Below are positions 53,343 to 62,745 of a stretch of DNA of 63,077 nt, one piece after another. The notes beneath the pieces are model-generated. The model was not told where the DNA came from and searched no databases. It worked only from the letters and a program-made list of their open reading frames with translations. Position numbers and translations under genes: made by a program. The DNA is taken from NCBI RefSeq assembly GCF_000522505.1, contig NZ_AZMV01000005.1:1-63077 (forward strand), in the 5' to 3' direction. Every line of letters begins with the position of its first letter. Position 1 is the stretch's first letter. This DNA comes from Bifidobacterium moukalabense DSM 27321 (GTDB taxonomy: Bacteria; Actinomycetota; Actinomycetes; Actinomycetales; Bifidobacteriaceae).

Positions 53343-53855
53343 ATGACCGAATACACCTATCGAATCGCCGATGAGGACGACATCCAAGCCATCACCGACA
53401 TCTATAACGCCGCAGTCATGGCGGGCGGTTCCTCCGCCGACATCACTCCGCGCACCTTCGACCAGCGTAAGGCCTGGGTCGAATCACACAAGGAGCCGTA
53501 TGCGGTGTTCGTCATCGAAACGACGGACGACAATGGCGACCGGACGATCATCGGTTTCGGTGCGTTGTCCGTGTTCTATGATCGGGCCGGCTACGACGGC
53601 GTCACCGATCTGGCCTATTACGTCGATCCCGCATGGCAGGGCAAAGGCGTAGGCACCTACACGCTGGCGAAACTGCTCGAGGAATGCCGTAAGCGTAATA
53701 TGCGCAAGGCCTGTGGCATCATCTTCGCCGACAATGCCGGTTCCATCGCGTTGATGCGGCGTTTCGGCTTCACGCGGTTCGGTCTGATGCCGTCGGCCGC
53801 CACCGATTCCACCGGCACCATGCGTGACATGAGCTACTGGTATCTCGACCTGTAA
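53343..53855 (+). CDS. GNAT family N-acetyltransferase (MnaT/phosphinothricin type)
   Basis: A 170-residue acetyltransferase. DIQAITDIYNAAV (residues 13-25) and the acetyl-CoA loop in WQGKGVGTYTLAKLL (about 100-114), followed by ADNAGSIALMRRFGF, match the GNAT sub-group that acts on methionine derivatives, L-phosphinothricin or similar amino acids. The substrate is a guess. No ribosome site is seen; TATGGT 8 nt before the ATG could be a -10 box of a leaderless message. Confidence 0.9.
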   Translation: MTEYTYRIADEDDIQAITDIYNAAVMAGGSSADITPRTFDQRKAWVESHKEPYAVFVIETTDDNGDRTIIGFGALSVFYDRAGYDGVTDLAYYVDPAWQGKGVGTYTLAKLLEECRKRNMRKACGIIFADNAGSIALMRRFGFTRFGLMPSAATDSTGTMRDMSYWYLDL

Positions 53856-53888
53856 GTACAATTTTCCCGGTTAACGACGGAGACAACA

Positions 53889-54512
53889 GTGGAACGGGGA
53901 ATGGGAACAACGATGGCATCTGATTTCTGGCTGATCGCGGGGTTGGGCAATCCGGGCTCCAAGTATGAAGGTACGCGCCACAACATGGGATTCATGACCG
54001 CCGATCTGCTGGCGGAACGCTGGTCGGTCAATTTCTCCGATCACAAGGGGTTGGCCATGCTCGGCAAGGGCGTGATGAACCTGTCGGGTCGCAACGTGAA
54101 ATTCTTCCTGGCCAAACCGCTGACCTATATGAACGATTCCGGCAATGCGGTGGCTTCCATCAGTTCGTACTACCAGATCGAGCCGGATCATATCGTGGTG
54201 ATCCATGACGACATGGACCTCGACTTCGGTCGTATCAAGGTCAAGTCCGGAGGCTCGGCCGGCGGCCACAATGGCATCAAATCCATCGACCGCTCACTGG
54301 GCACACCGAAATACGCCCGCGTACGCATGGGGGTCGGTCATGCCCAACGCGGTGCGCGCGCCCATGACAACACGGTGAACTGGGTGTTGGGAGGATTCGG
54401 CCCGGACCAGCGCAAGCAGCTGCCTGAATTCCTCGCCGATGGCGCCGATGCGGCCGAAACCATCATCTTCAGCGGTCTCGCCAAGGCTCAGGAGCAGTTC
54501 AATGGCCGCTGA
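53889..54512 (+). CDS. pth: peptidyl-tRNA hydrolase
   Basis: A 207-residue enzyme that frees tRNA from prematurely released peptidyl-tRNA. GLGNPGSKYEGTRHNMGF holds the catalytic His, TYMNDSG the conserved Asn, and HDDMDLDFGRIK and GGSAGGHNGIKSI the rest of the active site. I take the GTG at 53889 (CGGAG 8 nt upstream), though the ATG at 53913 is nearly as likely. It overlaps mfd by 11 bases. Confidence 0.95.
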   Translation: MERGMGTTMASDFWLIAGLGNPGSKYEGTRHNMGFMTADLLAERWSVNFSDHKGLAMLGKGVMNLSGRNVKFFLAKPLTYMNDSGNAVASISSYYQIEPDHIVVIHDDMDLDFGRIKVKSGGSAGGHNGIKSIDRSLGTPKYARVRMGVGHAQRGARAHDNTVNWVLGGFGPDQRKQLPEFLADGADAAETIIFSGLAKAQEQFNGR

Positions 54513-57500
54513 GCTGTCCGGCATTCTCGACATCCTGGAAACGGATGATGATTTCCGTGCGCTGATTTCCGGTGAGATCGAAGAGCCGGAATCCGACATC
54601 GACCCCAGCATCATCGTGGGTGTTCCCGAGGGACTGCGGCCGGCCTTGGCCGCCGGTACCGCCGGCAATCAGCCGGTCGTGCTCGTCGTCGCTTCCGGAC
54701 GGGAGGCGGAGGAGACTGTTGAGGCAATCCGTTCCTGGTACGGTGGGGACCCTCAGGATGTGGCCCAACTGGAAGCCTGGGAAACGCTGCCTCATGAACG
54801 TCTGTCCCCCCGCGCGGATACGGTGGCCAGCCGCATGGCGGTGTTTCGCAGGCTGAAACACCCTGAAGAGGGCAATGCCATGTTCGGTCCGATCCGCATT
54901 CTCGTAATGCCGGTGCGCTCCCTGATTCAGCCGGTGGTGGCGGGGCTTGGCGACATCGAGCCGTTGGTATTCGCGCAAGGCGAGGAACTGGCGCTTGGCG
55001 AGGCGTCGGAACGACTGGTGGAGAGCGCCTACACACATGTGGATCTGGTGATGGACCGTGGAGAGTTCGCCGTACGCGGAGGCATCATTGACGTGTTTCC
55101 TCCAACGCTGCCGCATCCGGTGCGTATCGAATTCTTCGGCGACGAAATCGACACCATCAAGGAATTCCACGCTTCCGACCAGCGTACGTACGGGGAATCG
55201 CTGAAGAGTGTCTGGGCCACGCCATGCCGTGAGTTGCAGCTTACGGAAGACATCCGTGAACGTGCCAAATCGCTGATCGGTTCCATTCCCAATGCCGAGG
55301 ATATGCTGGAATCCATCGCCAACGCCATTCCGGTGGAAGGCATGGAGTCGTTGCTGCCAGCGCTTGTCGACGATATGGAATCGGTGCAGGGCATGCTGCC
55401 GGCGGATGCGCTGATCATGCTGTCCGATCCGGAAAAGCTGCGTAGGGGCGCCGAGGATCTCGCCAAAACCGCCAACGAGTTTCTGGCCGCCAGCTGGCAT
55501 GTAGCCGCGTCCGGCCATGGCGCCGGTGCGCCCATCACCTTCGATCAGGCGAATTTCCTCGACTTCGAGCAGACCATAGCATCTCTCGCGTTTTCGAAGC
55601 ATGACGTGTGGAAACTCACCAGTTTCGGCGTGGATTCCAGCCTGCCCGGTCATATACGGATCGATGCCACCAATCCGGGCGAATATCGAGGTGATGAACG
55701 GAAGGCGGCCTCCGGCATTGAGGGGCTGCTTGACGCCGGCTACGATGTGACCATCACGGCCGCGGCGCAGGGCACCCTGGCCCGTCTGAAACGTGCCATC
55801 AACGAGACCGGCATCGCCAATTTCGAATGCGTGCGTTCCCGTGCCGTCGACGGATTCGTCGACAATGCGGCGAAAACGGCATTGCTCACCGAACGGGACC
55901 TGACCGGCCGCACCTCGGCCGCAGGGCAGGCCAAAACCCCGAAACGCCGACGCAAGGCCATCGACCTGATGGAACTCAAGGCCGGTGATTACGTGGTGCA
56001 CGAGCAGCATGGCATCGGGCGTTTCGTCGAGATGCGCCAACGGTCCATCGGCACCGGCGCCAACAAGACCACCCGCGAATATCTGGTCATCGAATATGCG
56101 CCGAGCAAGCGTGGCGCTCCGGCCGACAAACTGTTCATTCCCACCGACCAGCTTGACCAGGTCAGCAAGTACATCGGTGCCGAGGCTCCAAAACTCAACA
56201 AGCTGGGCGGTTCCGACTGGGCGGCCACCAAGGCCAAGGCACGCAAGCACGTGCATGAAATCGCCGAGGATCTGGTCAAACTGTATTCCGCACGCCAGCG
56301 CACGCCCGGTTACGCCTTTAGTAAAGACACCCCGTGGCAGAAGGAACTGGAGGACGCCTTCCCGTATCAGGAGACCGCCGACCAGCTCACCACCATCGAC
56401 GAGGTCAAATCCGACATGGAACGGTCCGTGCCGATGGACCGCCTCATCTGCGGTGATGTCGGTTTCGGCAAGACGGAGATCGCCGTGCGTGCCGCCTTCA
56501 AGGCGGTGCAGGATTCCAAGCAGGTGGCCGTACTCGTACCGACGACGCTGCTCGTGCAGCAGCATTTTGAGACCTTCACCGAACGATACGAGGGTTTCCC
56601 GGTGAATGTGGCCGCAATGAGCCGTTTCCAGACCACCAAAGAGATCAACGACACCATCAAGGATCTGGAGGACGGCACCGTTGACGTGGTGATCGGCACA
56701 CACAAGCTGCTCAATCCGAAGATCAAGTTCAAGGATCTGGGCCTGGTCATCATCGACGAGGAGCAGCGTTTCGGCGTCGAACACAAGGAGACGCTCAAGG
56801 CGCTGCGCACCAACGTGGACGTGCTGAGCCTATCGGCCACGCCTATTCCACGAACGCTTGAGATGGCCGTCACCGGCATCCGTGAGATGTCCACGCTGGC
56901 CACGCCTCCCGAGGATCGCCTGCCGGTGCTCACCTATGTCGGCGCATACGAGGATGCGCAGATCACCGCGGCCGTGCGCAGGGAACTGTTGCGTGGCGGT
57001 CAGGTCTTCTATGTGCATAACCGTGTGCAGGACATCGCGTCCGTCGCAGCGAAGATTCACGAGCTTGTACCCGAGGCGCATGTCGGCATCGCGCACGGCA
57101 AGATGGGGGAGAAGCAGCTCGACGGCGTGATCCGTGATTTCTGGCATCGAGACATCGACGTGCTGGTATGCACCACGATCATCGAGACGGGTCTCGATAT
57201 CTCCAATGCGAACACATTGATCGTCGATCATGCCGACCGTTTCGGCCTCAGCCAGCTACATCAGTTGCGAGGGCGGGTCGGACGCGGTCGAGAGCGTGCC
57301 TACGCCTACTTCCTATACGATCCGGCCAAACCGATGACCCAGCAGTCGCACGATCGTCTCGCCACCATCGCGCAGAACACGGCACTTGGCTCCGGTTTCG
57401 ATGTGGCCATGAAGGATCTGGAATTGCGCGGCACCGGCAATCTGCTTGGTGACGAACAAAGCGGCCACATCGAAGGCGTCGGTTTCGACCTGTATGTGCG

Positions 57501-58023
57501 CATGGTGTCCGAAGCGGTGGAGCAATACAAGGAACCGGAACGCGTCGAATCGGTGGCCGTGAGCATCGATCTGCCAATCGAGGCGTCCATTCCGGTCGAC
57601 TACATCGATTCCGACAAGCTCCGGCTCGAGGCTTACCGCAAGCTGGCCACGGCTCGTACCGAGGACGACCTCGAAGAACTGCGTGACGAGCTTACCGACC
57701 GTTACGGCAAGCCTCCGGTCGAGTTCGACGCGTTGTTCGATGTGGCCCGGCTGCGGGCCAAGGCGAGAAGGCTCGGCATCACCGAAATCATCGCACAGGG
57801 GCGTAACGTGCGTGTGGCCAAATTTGAGCCGCGCGAATCCGTGCAGATGCGTATGGCCAGAATCTACAAAGGCATCCAATACCGGCCTGTCACCAAAACG
57901 TATCTGATTCCCGCCCCCTTTGCGGGCTCGCTCGGATCGAAGCCGATGGGTTCCGACGAAGTGGTGCGATGGACGAACCAGCTTCTGGACGATCTGGATT
58001 GGTCTCCTGCTCCCCGCAAGTAG
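54502..58023 (+). CDS. mfd: transcription-repair coupling factor Mfd
   Basis: A 1173-residue ATP-dependent translocase that removes stalled RNA polymerase and recruits UvrA. Order: UvrB-like N-terminal part (to ~400), RNA-polymerase-interacting CarD-like domain (about 490-560, AGDYVVHEQHGIGRFVEM), helicase domain with GDVGFGKTEIAV (about 648-660), DEEQRFGV box, SATPIPRTLEMA and QLRGRVGRGRERAYAY, and the C-terminal domain to 1173. The start is ATG 54502 inside the pth end, with AGGAGC 7 nt upstream. Confidence 0.97.
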   Translation: MAAELSGILDILETDDDFRALISGEIEEPESDIDPSIIVGVPEGLRPALAAGTAGNQPVVLVVASGREAEETVEAIRSWYGGDPQDVAQLEAWETLPHERLSPRADTVASRMAVFRRLKHPEEGNAMFGPIRILVMPVRSLIQPVVAGLGDIEPLVFAQGEELALGEASERLVESAYTHVDLVMDRGEFAVRGGIIDVFPPTLPHPVRIEFFGDEIDTIKEFHASDQRTYGESLKSVWATPCRELQLTEDIRERAKSLIGSIPNAEDMLESIANAIPVEGMESLLPALVDDMESVQGMLPADALIMLSDPEKLRRGAEDLAKTANEFLAASWHVAASGHGAGAPITFDQANFLDFEQTIASLAFSKHDVWKLTSFGVDSSLPGHIRIDATNPGEYRGDERKAASGIEGLLDAGYDVTITAAAQGTLARLKRAINETGIANFECVRSRAVDGFVDNAAKTALLTERDLTGRTSAAGQAKTPKRRRKAIDLMELKAGDYVVHEQHGIGRFVEMRQRSIGTGANKTTREYLVIEYAPSKRGAPADKLFIPTDQLDQVSKYIGAEAPKLNKLGGSDWAATKAKARKHVHEIAEDLVKLYSARQRTPGYAFSKDTPWQKELEDAFPYQETADQLTTIDEVKSDMERSVPMDRLICGDVGFGKTEIAVRAAFKAVQDSKQVAVLVPTTLLVQQHFETFTERYEGFPVNVAAMSRFQTTKEINDTIKDLEDGTVDVVIGTHKLLNPKIKFKDLGLVIIDEEQRFGVEHKETLKALRTNVDVLSLSATPIPRTLEMAVTGIREMSTLATPPEDRLPVLTYVGAYEDAQITAAVRRELLRGGQVFYVHNRVQDIASVAAKIHELVPEAHVGIAHGKMGEKQLDGVIRDFWHRDIDVLVCTTIIETGLDISNANTLIVDHADRFGLSQLHQLRGRVGRGRERAYAYFLYDPAKPMTQQSHDRLATIAQNTALGSGFDVAMKDLELRGTGNLLGDEQSGHIEGVGFDLYVRMVSEAVEQYKEPERVESVAVSIDLPIEASIPVDYIDSDKLRLEAYRKLATARTEDDLEELRDELTDRYGKPPVEFDALFDVARLRAKARRLGITEIIAQGRNVRVAKFEPRESVQMRMARIYKGIQYRPVTKTYLIPAPFAGSLGSKPMGSDEVVRWTNQLLDDLDWSPAPRK

Positions 58024-58044
58024 ATCGTTCGTCCAAGGAAAGGG

Positions 58045-58058
58045 TGTGAACGTTCACA
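58045..58058. promoter_or_regulatory. 14-bp perfect palindrome upstream of eno (LacI-type operator)
   Basis: TGTGAACGTTCACA with central CG, the shape of a LacI-family site. It ends 18 bp before the TTGCGA -35 of the predicted eno promoter. In bifidobacteria LacI-type regulators of central carbon metabolism (AraQ is one) bind such sites; the match to a particular regulator is inference. Confidence 0.55.
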
Positions 58059-58061
58059 TGA

Positions 58062-59444
<1,383 letters not shown>

Positions 59445-59469
59445 TCCCACGCTGGTTAGGCGTTAACTG

Positions 59470-59511
59470 AAAATACCCGCCACATCCCTCGTCGAATGTG
59501 GCGGGTATTTT
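59470..59511 (+). terminator. eno terminator
   Basis: A 16-bp perfect stem AAAATACCCGCCACAT / ATGTGGCGGGTATTTT (59470-59485 and 59496-59511) with a 10-nt loop; the arm itself ends in four T. It ends 7 bp before the start of the next gene. Confidence 0.88.
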
Positions 59512-59518
59512 CATTGCT

Positions 59519-60079
59519 ATGGGTACAAAGACACGCAAGGCCGGCAAGGGCAAGTCCAAGGCGACGGGCAAGACCCGCTATAGCAGTGCGGGACCGATCG
59601 CCTTTTTCGTGTCGTTGTTCATCGTGGCATTGGGGGCTATCCAGCTGGTATCGACCTTCCATACCTATGCGTTGAATCTGGCGGAACTCAACGGGCTGAA
59701 AAAACAGGAGGCGTCGCTGATCGCCCAGAAGCAGGAACTGGAAAACGACATCGCGCGATGGAACGATAAAGCCTATGTGACGGCTCAGGCGCGCGACCGC
59801 CTCGGATTCGTGTTTCCCGGGGAGCAGGCCATCCGGGTGCAGCACCCCGAAGCCGTGACCGGTGAAAGTACTACGAATACCGGTGGCAGCTCACAAGACC
59901 AATCGCAGAAGACATCGTTGCCGTGGTATAAGGAAATGGCCTATTCCTTCAAACAAGCCGATCAGGCCGACGATAAGAAGGCGACCGCAAACGGCGGTAC
60001 GGCAAAAGACGACGGTCAACAGAACGAATCGTCCGGAGATACGCAGAACAACGACCAATCGCAGTCAGGAGCGCAATAG
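59519..60079 (+). CDS. septum formation initiator family protein (FtsB/DivIC)
   Basis: A 186-residue single-pass protein. A basic N-terminus (GKGKSKATGKTR) precedes one membrane helix (about 25-48), a short coiled coil (LAELNGLKKQEASLIAQKQELENDI) and ARDRLGFVFPGEQAI, the DivIC/FtsB core. A disordered, Ser/Asp/Gln-rich tail follows to the end. It acts in the divisome at midcell. The ATG at 59519 is only 7 bp past the eno terminator and lacks a ribosome site, so it is either a leaderless start or read through. Confidence 0.88.
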   Translation: MGTKTRKAGKGKSKATGKTRYSSAGPIAFFVSLFIVALGAIQLVSTFHTYALNLAELNGLKKQEASLIAQKQELENDIARWNDKAYVTAQARDRLGFVFPGEQAIRVQHPEAVTGESTTNTGGSSQDQSQKTSLPWYKEMAYSFKQADQADDKKATANGGTAKDDGQQNESSGDTQNNDQSQSGAQ

Positions 60080-60093
60080 GAGTGACACAGGAC

Positions 60094-60660
60094 ATGACGA
60101 TCATCGAACAGGCCAAGGCACTTGCCACAAAGGTGCTGGCCACCCCGGCGACCGATCAGGACATTGACGTGGTGAACAGACAGCTTGGCCGTTATCCGCG
60201 AGGCATGGTCGCCGTCGGTGCCCGATGCGTGTGCGGACGTCCATTGGCCGTGGTGACTCGCCCATTGCTACCCGGAGGGGTGCCGTTCCCCACAACCTGT
60301 TATCTGACCGGTCCCGAGGCGGTGAAGGCCATCTCCCATATCGAGGCCGAAGGCAAGATGAAGGAATACAACGACCTGCTGGCCGAAGACGCGGATGTAC
60401 TGGCCCGATACGGCCGAGCCCATGAACTGTATCTGGCGTTCCGCCATGAGATCGCCAAGGCCATGGGCGACAGCGAGGAGCATATCGAGGGCACCAGCGC
60501 GGGTGGTATGCCTGTGCGCGTCAAATGTCTGCACGCCCTGCTGGCCCAGACGCTGGTCATGGGGCCGGGTTCCAACCCGATCGGGGATCTCGCCCTTGAG
60601 GCCATCCGTGACGAGTTCGACCCGAATGTATGCCGCTGTGCGGTCGATATCGAGGCATGA
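60094..60660 (+). CDS. DUF501 family protein
   Basis: A 188-residue protein of the DUF501 family, always found near ppx and the septum initiator in actinobacteria. DQDIDVVNRQLGRYPRGMVAVGARCVCG, PTTCYLTGPEAVKAI and the C-terminal CRCAVDIEA are typical; the Cys pair and the last Cys residues could bind a metal. The function is not known. I use the ATG at 60094, with AGGAG 11 nt upstream; GTG at 60082 is an alternative. Confidence 0.88.
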   Translation: MTIIEQAKALATKVLATPATDQDIDVVNRQLGRYPRGMVAVGARCVCGRPLAVVTRPLLPGGVPFPTTCYLTGPEAVKAISHIEAEGKMKEYNDLLAEDADVLARYGRAHELYLAFRHEIAKAMGDSEEHIEGTSAGGMPVRVKCLHALLAQTLVMGPGSNPIGDLALEAIRDEFDPNVCRCAVDIEA

Positions 60661-60692
60661 ACGTAAACCATAGCGAAACCCAAGGTGAGAAC

Positions 60693-61688
60693 ATGAAGTC
60701 TGTTACCGTTGCCGGCATTGATTGCGGCACGAATTCGATTCGTTTGAAGGTCTCCCGTGTGGATGAGAACGGCGTGGAAGACATCGTGCCGCGCATCCTG
60801 CGCGTAATCCGTCTCGGGCAGGACGTCGACAAGACCCACCGCTTCGCCGATGAGGCGTTGGAGCGGGCTTACACGGCCGCCCGCGAATTCGCGGGGGTGT
60901 TGGCCGAGCATCCGGTCGACGGCATTCGCTTTGTGGCCACTTCGGCTACCCGTGACGCCGAGAACCGTGAGGAATTCGAAGACGGCGTCGAACGGATTCT
61001 CGGTGTACGTCCGGAGGTCATTCCCGGAACGGAGGAGGCCGACCTGAGTTTCCTCGGTGCGACGAGCATTGTACGCAGGGACGTCGAGGCACCGTATCTG
61101 GTGGTCGATCTGGGCGGGGGTTCCACCGAACTGGTACTGGGCGGCGATGGTGTGAGCAAGCCGGCCACGCAGGTGCAGGCGGCGTTCTCCATGAACATCG
61201 GCTCGGTACGCATGACCGAACGCCACCTCAGGAGCGATCCGCCGACCGAGGCGCAGATCGACGAGGCGATCCAAGATATCGACGAGCACATCGACGAGGC
61301 GTTCCGTACCGTTCCCGCAGGCAAGGCGCATACCATCATCGGCGTGTCGGGTACAGTGACCACCATGACTGCGCTGTCGATGGGGCTGACTGAATACGAT
61401 CATTCCGTGGTTGACGGTGCACGTTGCACCCTCAAGGATGCATTTGCGGTGGATGACAGGTTCCTGCGCATGCCGCGTGAGGAGCGTCTGACCTATAAGA
61501 CCATTCATCCGGGCCGTGTCGATGTGGTCGGCGGCGGCGCATTGGTATGGAGCCGCGTACTCGCCAGGATCTCCGCCGCGGCGCAGGCCGATCACGGCAA
61601 AGCCATTGACTCCTTCATGGCCAGCGAGCATGGTCTGCTTGACGGCATTGTGCTGGACTACGGCACCAGATTGCTTGCCTCGCGCTGA
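60693..61688 (+). CDS. Ppx/GppA family phosphatase (exopolyphosphatase-like)
   Basis: A 331-residue protein of the actin-like ATPase fold. AGIDCGTNSIRLKVS (P-loop 1), VATSATRDAENREEF, VVDLGGGSTELVLG (P-loop 2) and IGVSGTVTTMTALSM identify it. It hydrolyses polyphosphate or pppGpp; the shorter one-domain form is usual in actinobacteria. AAGGTGAG is 5 nt before the ATG at 60693; an upstream in-frame ATG at 60657 overlaps the DUF501 stop. Confidence 0.92.
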   Translation: MKSVTVAGIDCGTNSIRLKVSRVDENGVEDIVPRILRVIRLGQDVDKTHRFADEALERAYTAAREFAGVLAEHPVDGIRFVATSATRDAENREEFEDGVERILGVRPEVIPGTEEADLSFLGATSIVRRDVEAPYLVVDLGGGSTELVLGGDGVSKPATQVQAAFSMNIGSVRMTERHLRSDPPTEAQIDEAIQDIDEHIDEAFRTVPAGKAHTIIGVSGTVTTMTALSMGLTEYDHSVVDGARCTLKDAFAVDDRFLRMPREERLTYKTIHPGRVDVVGGGALVWSRVLARISAAAQADHGKAIDSFMASEHGLLDGIVLDYGTRLLASR

Positions 61689-61729
61689 CGTGGCATAATA
61701 TCTTCGCATCGTCCTTTCGAGGGCGGTAT

Positions 61730-61809
61730 GCCTCCATGGCGAAATCGGTATACGCAGTCGACTTAAAATCGACCTCTTCGGATTGTGGGTTCGAGTCCCA
61801 CTGGAGGCA
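61730..61809 (+). tRNA. tRNA-Leu (UAA anticodon)
   Basis: The acceptor stem GCCTCCA (61730-61736) pairs with TGGAGGC (61802-61808), discriminator A at 61809. The anticodon stem is GTCGA / TCGAC with loop CTTAAAA (anticodon TAA). The T arm is GTGGG-TTCGAGT-CCCAC. CCA is not encoded. It reads UUA, the rare leucine codon served by bldA in Streptomyces. Confidence 0.95.
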
Positions 61810-61950
61810 CTTTCGTCCGGGTGTCAGAATCGGCGGTTTTCCTTGGTTTTCCAATGGTTCCCCGCCTATTCGTCAACCGTGGTAATTCACTGTAATTACC
61901 GCTAATTCACGGCTTTTACCTCACAGACGTGGGCAAAATGTGGGCACGAA
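61810..61950. other. putative attachment region of an integrated element, 3' of tRNA-Leu
   Basis: Two copies of GTGGGCA (61929-61935 and 61940-61946) are spaced 11 bp, one DNA turn. GGTAATT / AATTACC (61881-61887 and 61894-61900) is an inverted repeat, and TAATTCAC is repeated (61883-61890 and 61903-61910). Such clusters next to a tRNA end resemble integrase arm-type and core sites. No integrase gene is in the window. Confidence 0.5.
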
Positions 61951-62448
61951 TCACCAGATCATCGGTAGGTGTAGGCATTGTCGCGCCCACTGTTCCACGG
62001 CCTTGTTTTCCTTATCGTCACCAAGCAGCAGGAGGAACCCGGCATTCTTGCCAAGTGAAGCCGATTCCAGCTTCTTGATTATGCCGCGCTCCTGCAACCA
62101 GACCGCGGCGTCACTGAACTGCTTCTTGGCATTCAATTCTCGCTTGCGCATGATTTTGTCAGCATCCTCACTCATGGCCTGCTCCGGCGTGAGCAGCACC
62201 ATTCCGTGGTCTTCCGCAAATCCGCTCCAGCCGAGCGTGTAATAGCGGCATGGCGCGTTGGCCTTGCGCAGTTTTTCGGGCGGCTGGTTGCGGTCTCTGT
62301 CCCAATCGTAGGTCTGGTCACACATGTAGGCGAGCACAAGTTGAGCCATCGCGTAGATGCCGAGGTTGTCGCCGCGACGGTAGGCAAGACGACCCTCATG
62401 TGCGAGCTCGTAGAAGGCGTCGGTGTTCTTGTATCCCATCGGTTTCAT
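61951..62448 (-). CDS. hypothetical protein of a mobile element, possible winged helix
   Basis: A 165-residue protein. Its middle reads AYMCDQTYDWDRDRN and APCRYYTLGWSGFAEDHGMVLLT, and the C-terminal half (RELNAKKQFSDAAVWLQERGIIKKLE, then KNAGFLLLLGDD) looks like a winged helix. I do not recognise the family; replication or copy-control proteins of plasmids are the nearest idea. GGAGGG lies 7 nt before the ATG at 62448, which I prefer to an ATG at 62463. The site is partly held in a hairpin. The stop is next to the attachment-like region. Confidence 0.7.
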   Translation of the reverse strand: MKPMGYKNTDAFYELAHEGRLAYRRGDNLGIYAMAQLVLAYMCDQTYDWDRDRNQPPEKLRKANAPCRYYTLGWSGFAEDHGMVLLTPEQAMSEDADKIMRKRELNAKKQFSDAAVWLQERGIIKKLESASLGKNAGFLLLLGDDKENKAVEQWARQCLHLPMIW

Positions 62449-62457
62449 CTGCTTTCC

Positions 62458-62489
62458 CTCCATGCCTTGCCGTATGCTGGTGCATGGAG
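62458..62489 (-). promoter_or_regulatory. leader hairpin covering the ribosome site
   Basis: CTCCATGC / GCATGGAG (62458-62465 and 62482-62489) pair. On the minus strand the second arm holds GGAG of the ribosome site of the 165-residue gene, so folding would limit its translation. Confidence 0.5.
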
Positions 62490-62510
62490 AATCGTCCTAG
62501 GTTTTCCATA

Positions 62511-62544
62511 CCCGTGTGGTTCTGACCAACCGCACGGGTTTTTT
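62511..62544 (+). terminator. rho-independent terminator, plus strand
   Basis: CCCGTGTGGTT / AACCGCACGGG (62511-62521 and 62528-62538, one wobble) with a 6-nt loop, followed by six T. It points rightward although no rightward gene precedes it, so it may end a short antisense RNA, or act as a hairpin in the leader of the leftward gene. Confidence 0.6.
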
Positions 62545-62700
62545 ATTTAATGCTATGAACTATACTACCACACGAGAGTATAAGCAAATTTATACAGTAT
62601 GTATAAGGAAGATTACCAAAACCGCGTAAATCGGTATAACCGACGTTATACATATATAAGTCTCTATACAATACTTAACATTTTTTTTACTAGGGAAATC
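62545..62700. promoter_or_regulatory. AT-rich palindrome array, control region of the edge module
   Basis: TATACT / AGTATA (62561-62566 and 62577-62582); TTATACA-gta-TGTATAA (62590-62606, perfect 7-bp); GTATAAC-cgac-GTTATAC (62634-62651, perfect 7-bp); then CATATATAAG and TCTCTATACAATAC. The TATAC unit recurs. It may be a set of operators, a replication or transfer origin, or promoters of both edge genes. I see no real gene. Confidence 0.5.
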
Positions 62701-62710
62701 GCGACGAAAA

Positions 62711-62731
62711 AGGCCCCGCCGAAGCAGGGCC
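62711..62731 (-). terminator. rho-independent terminator for the right-edge gene
   Basis: On the minus strand GGCCCTGC-TTCG-GCGGGGCC, a UUCG-capped 8-bp stem, followed by five T (TTTTTCG). It lies 15 bp beyond the stop of the right-edge gene. Confidence 0.8.
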
Positions 62732-62745
62732 AAAAGGAAGAATCA

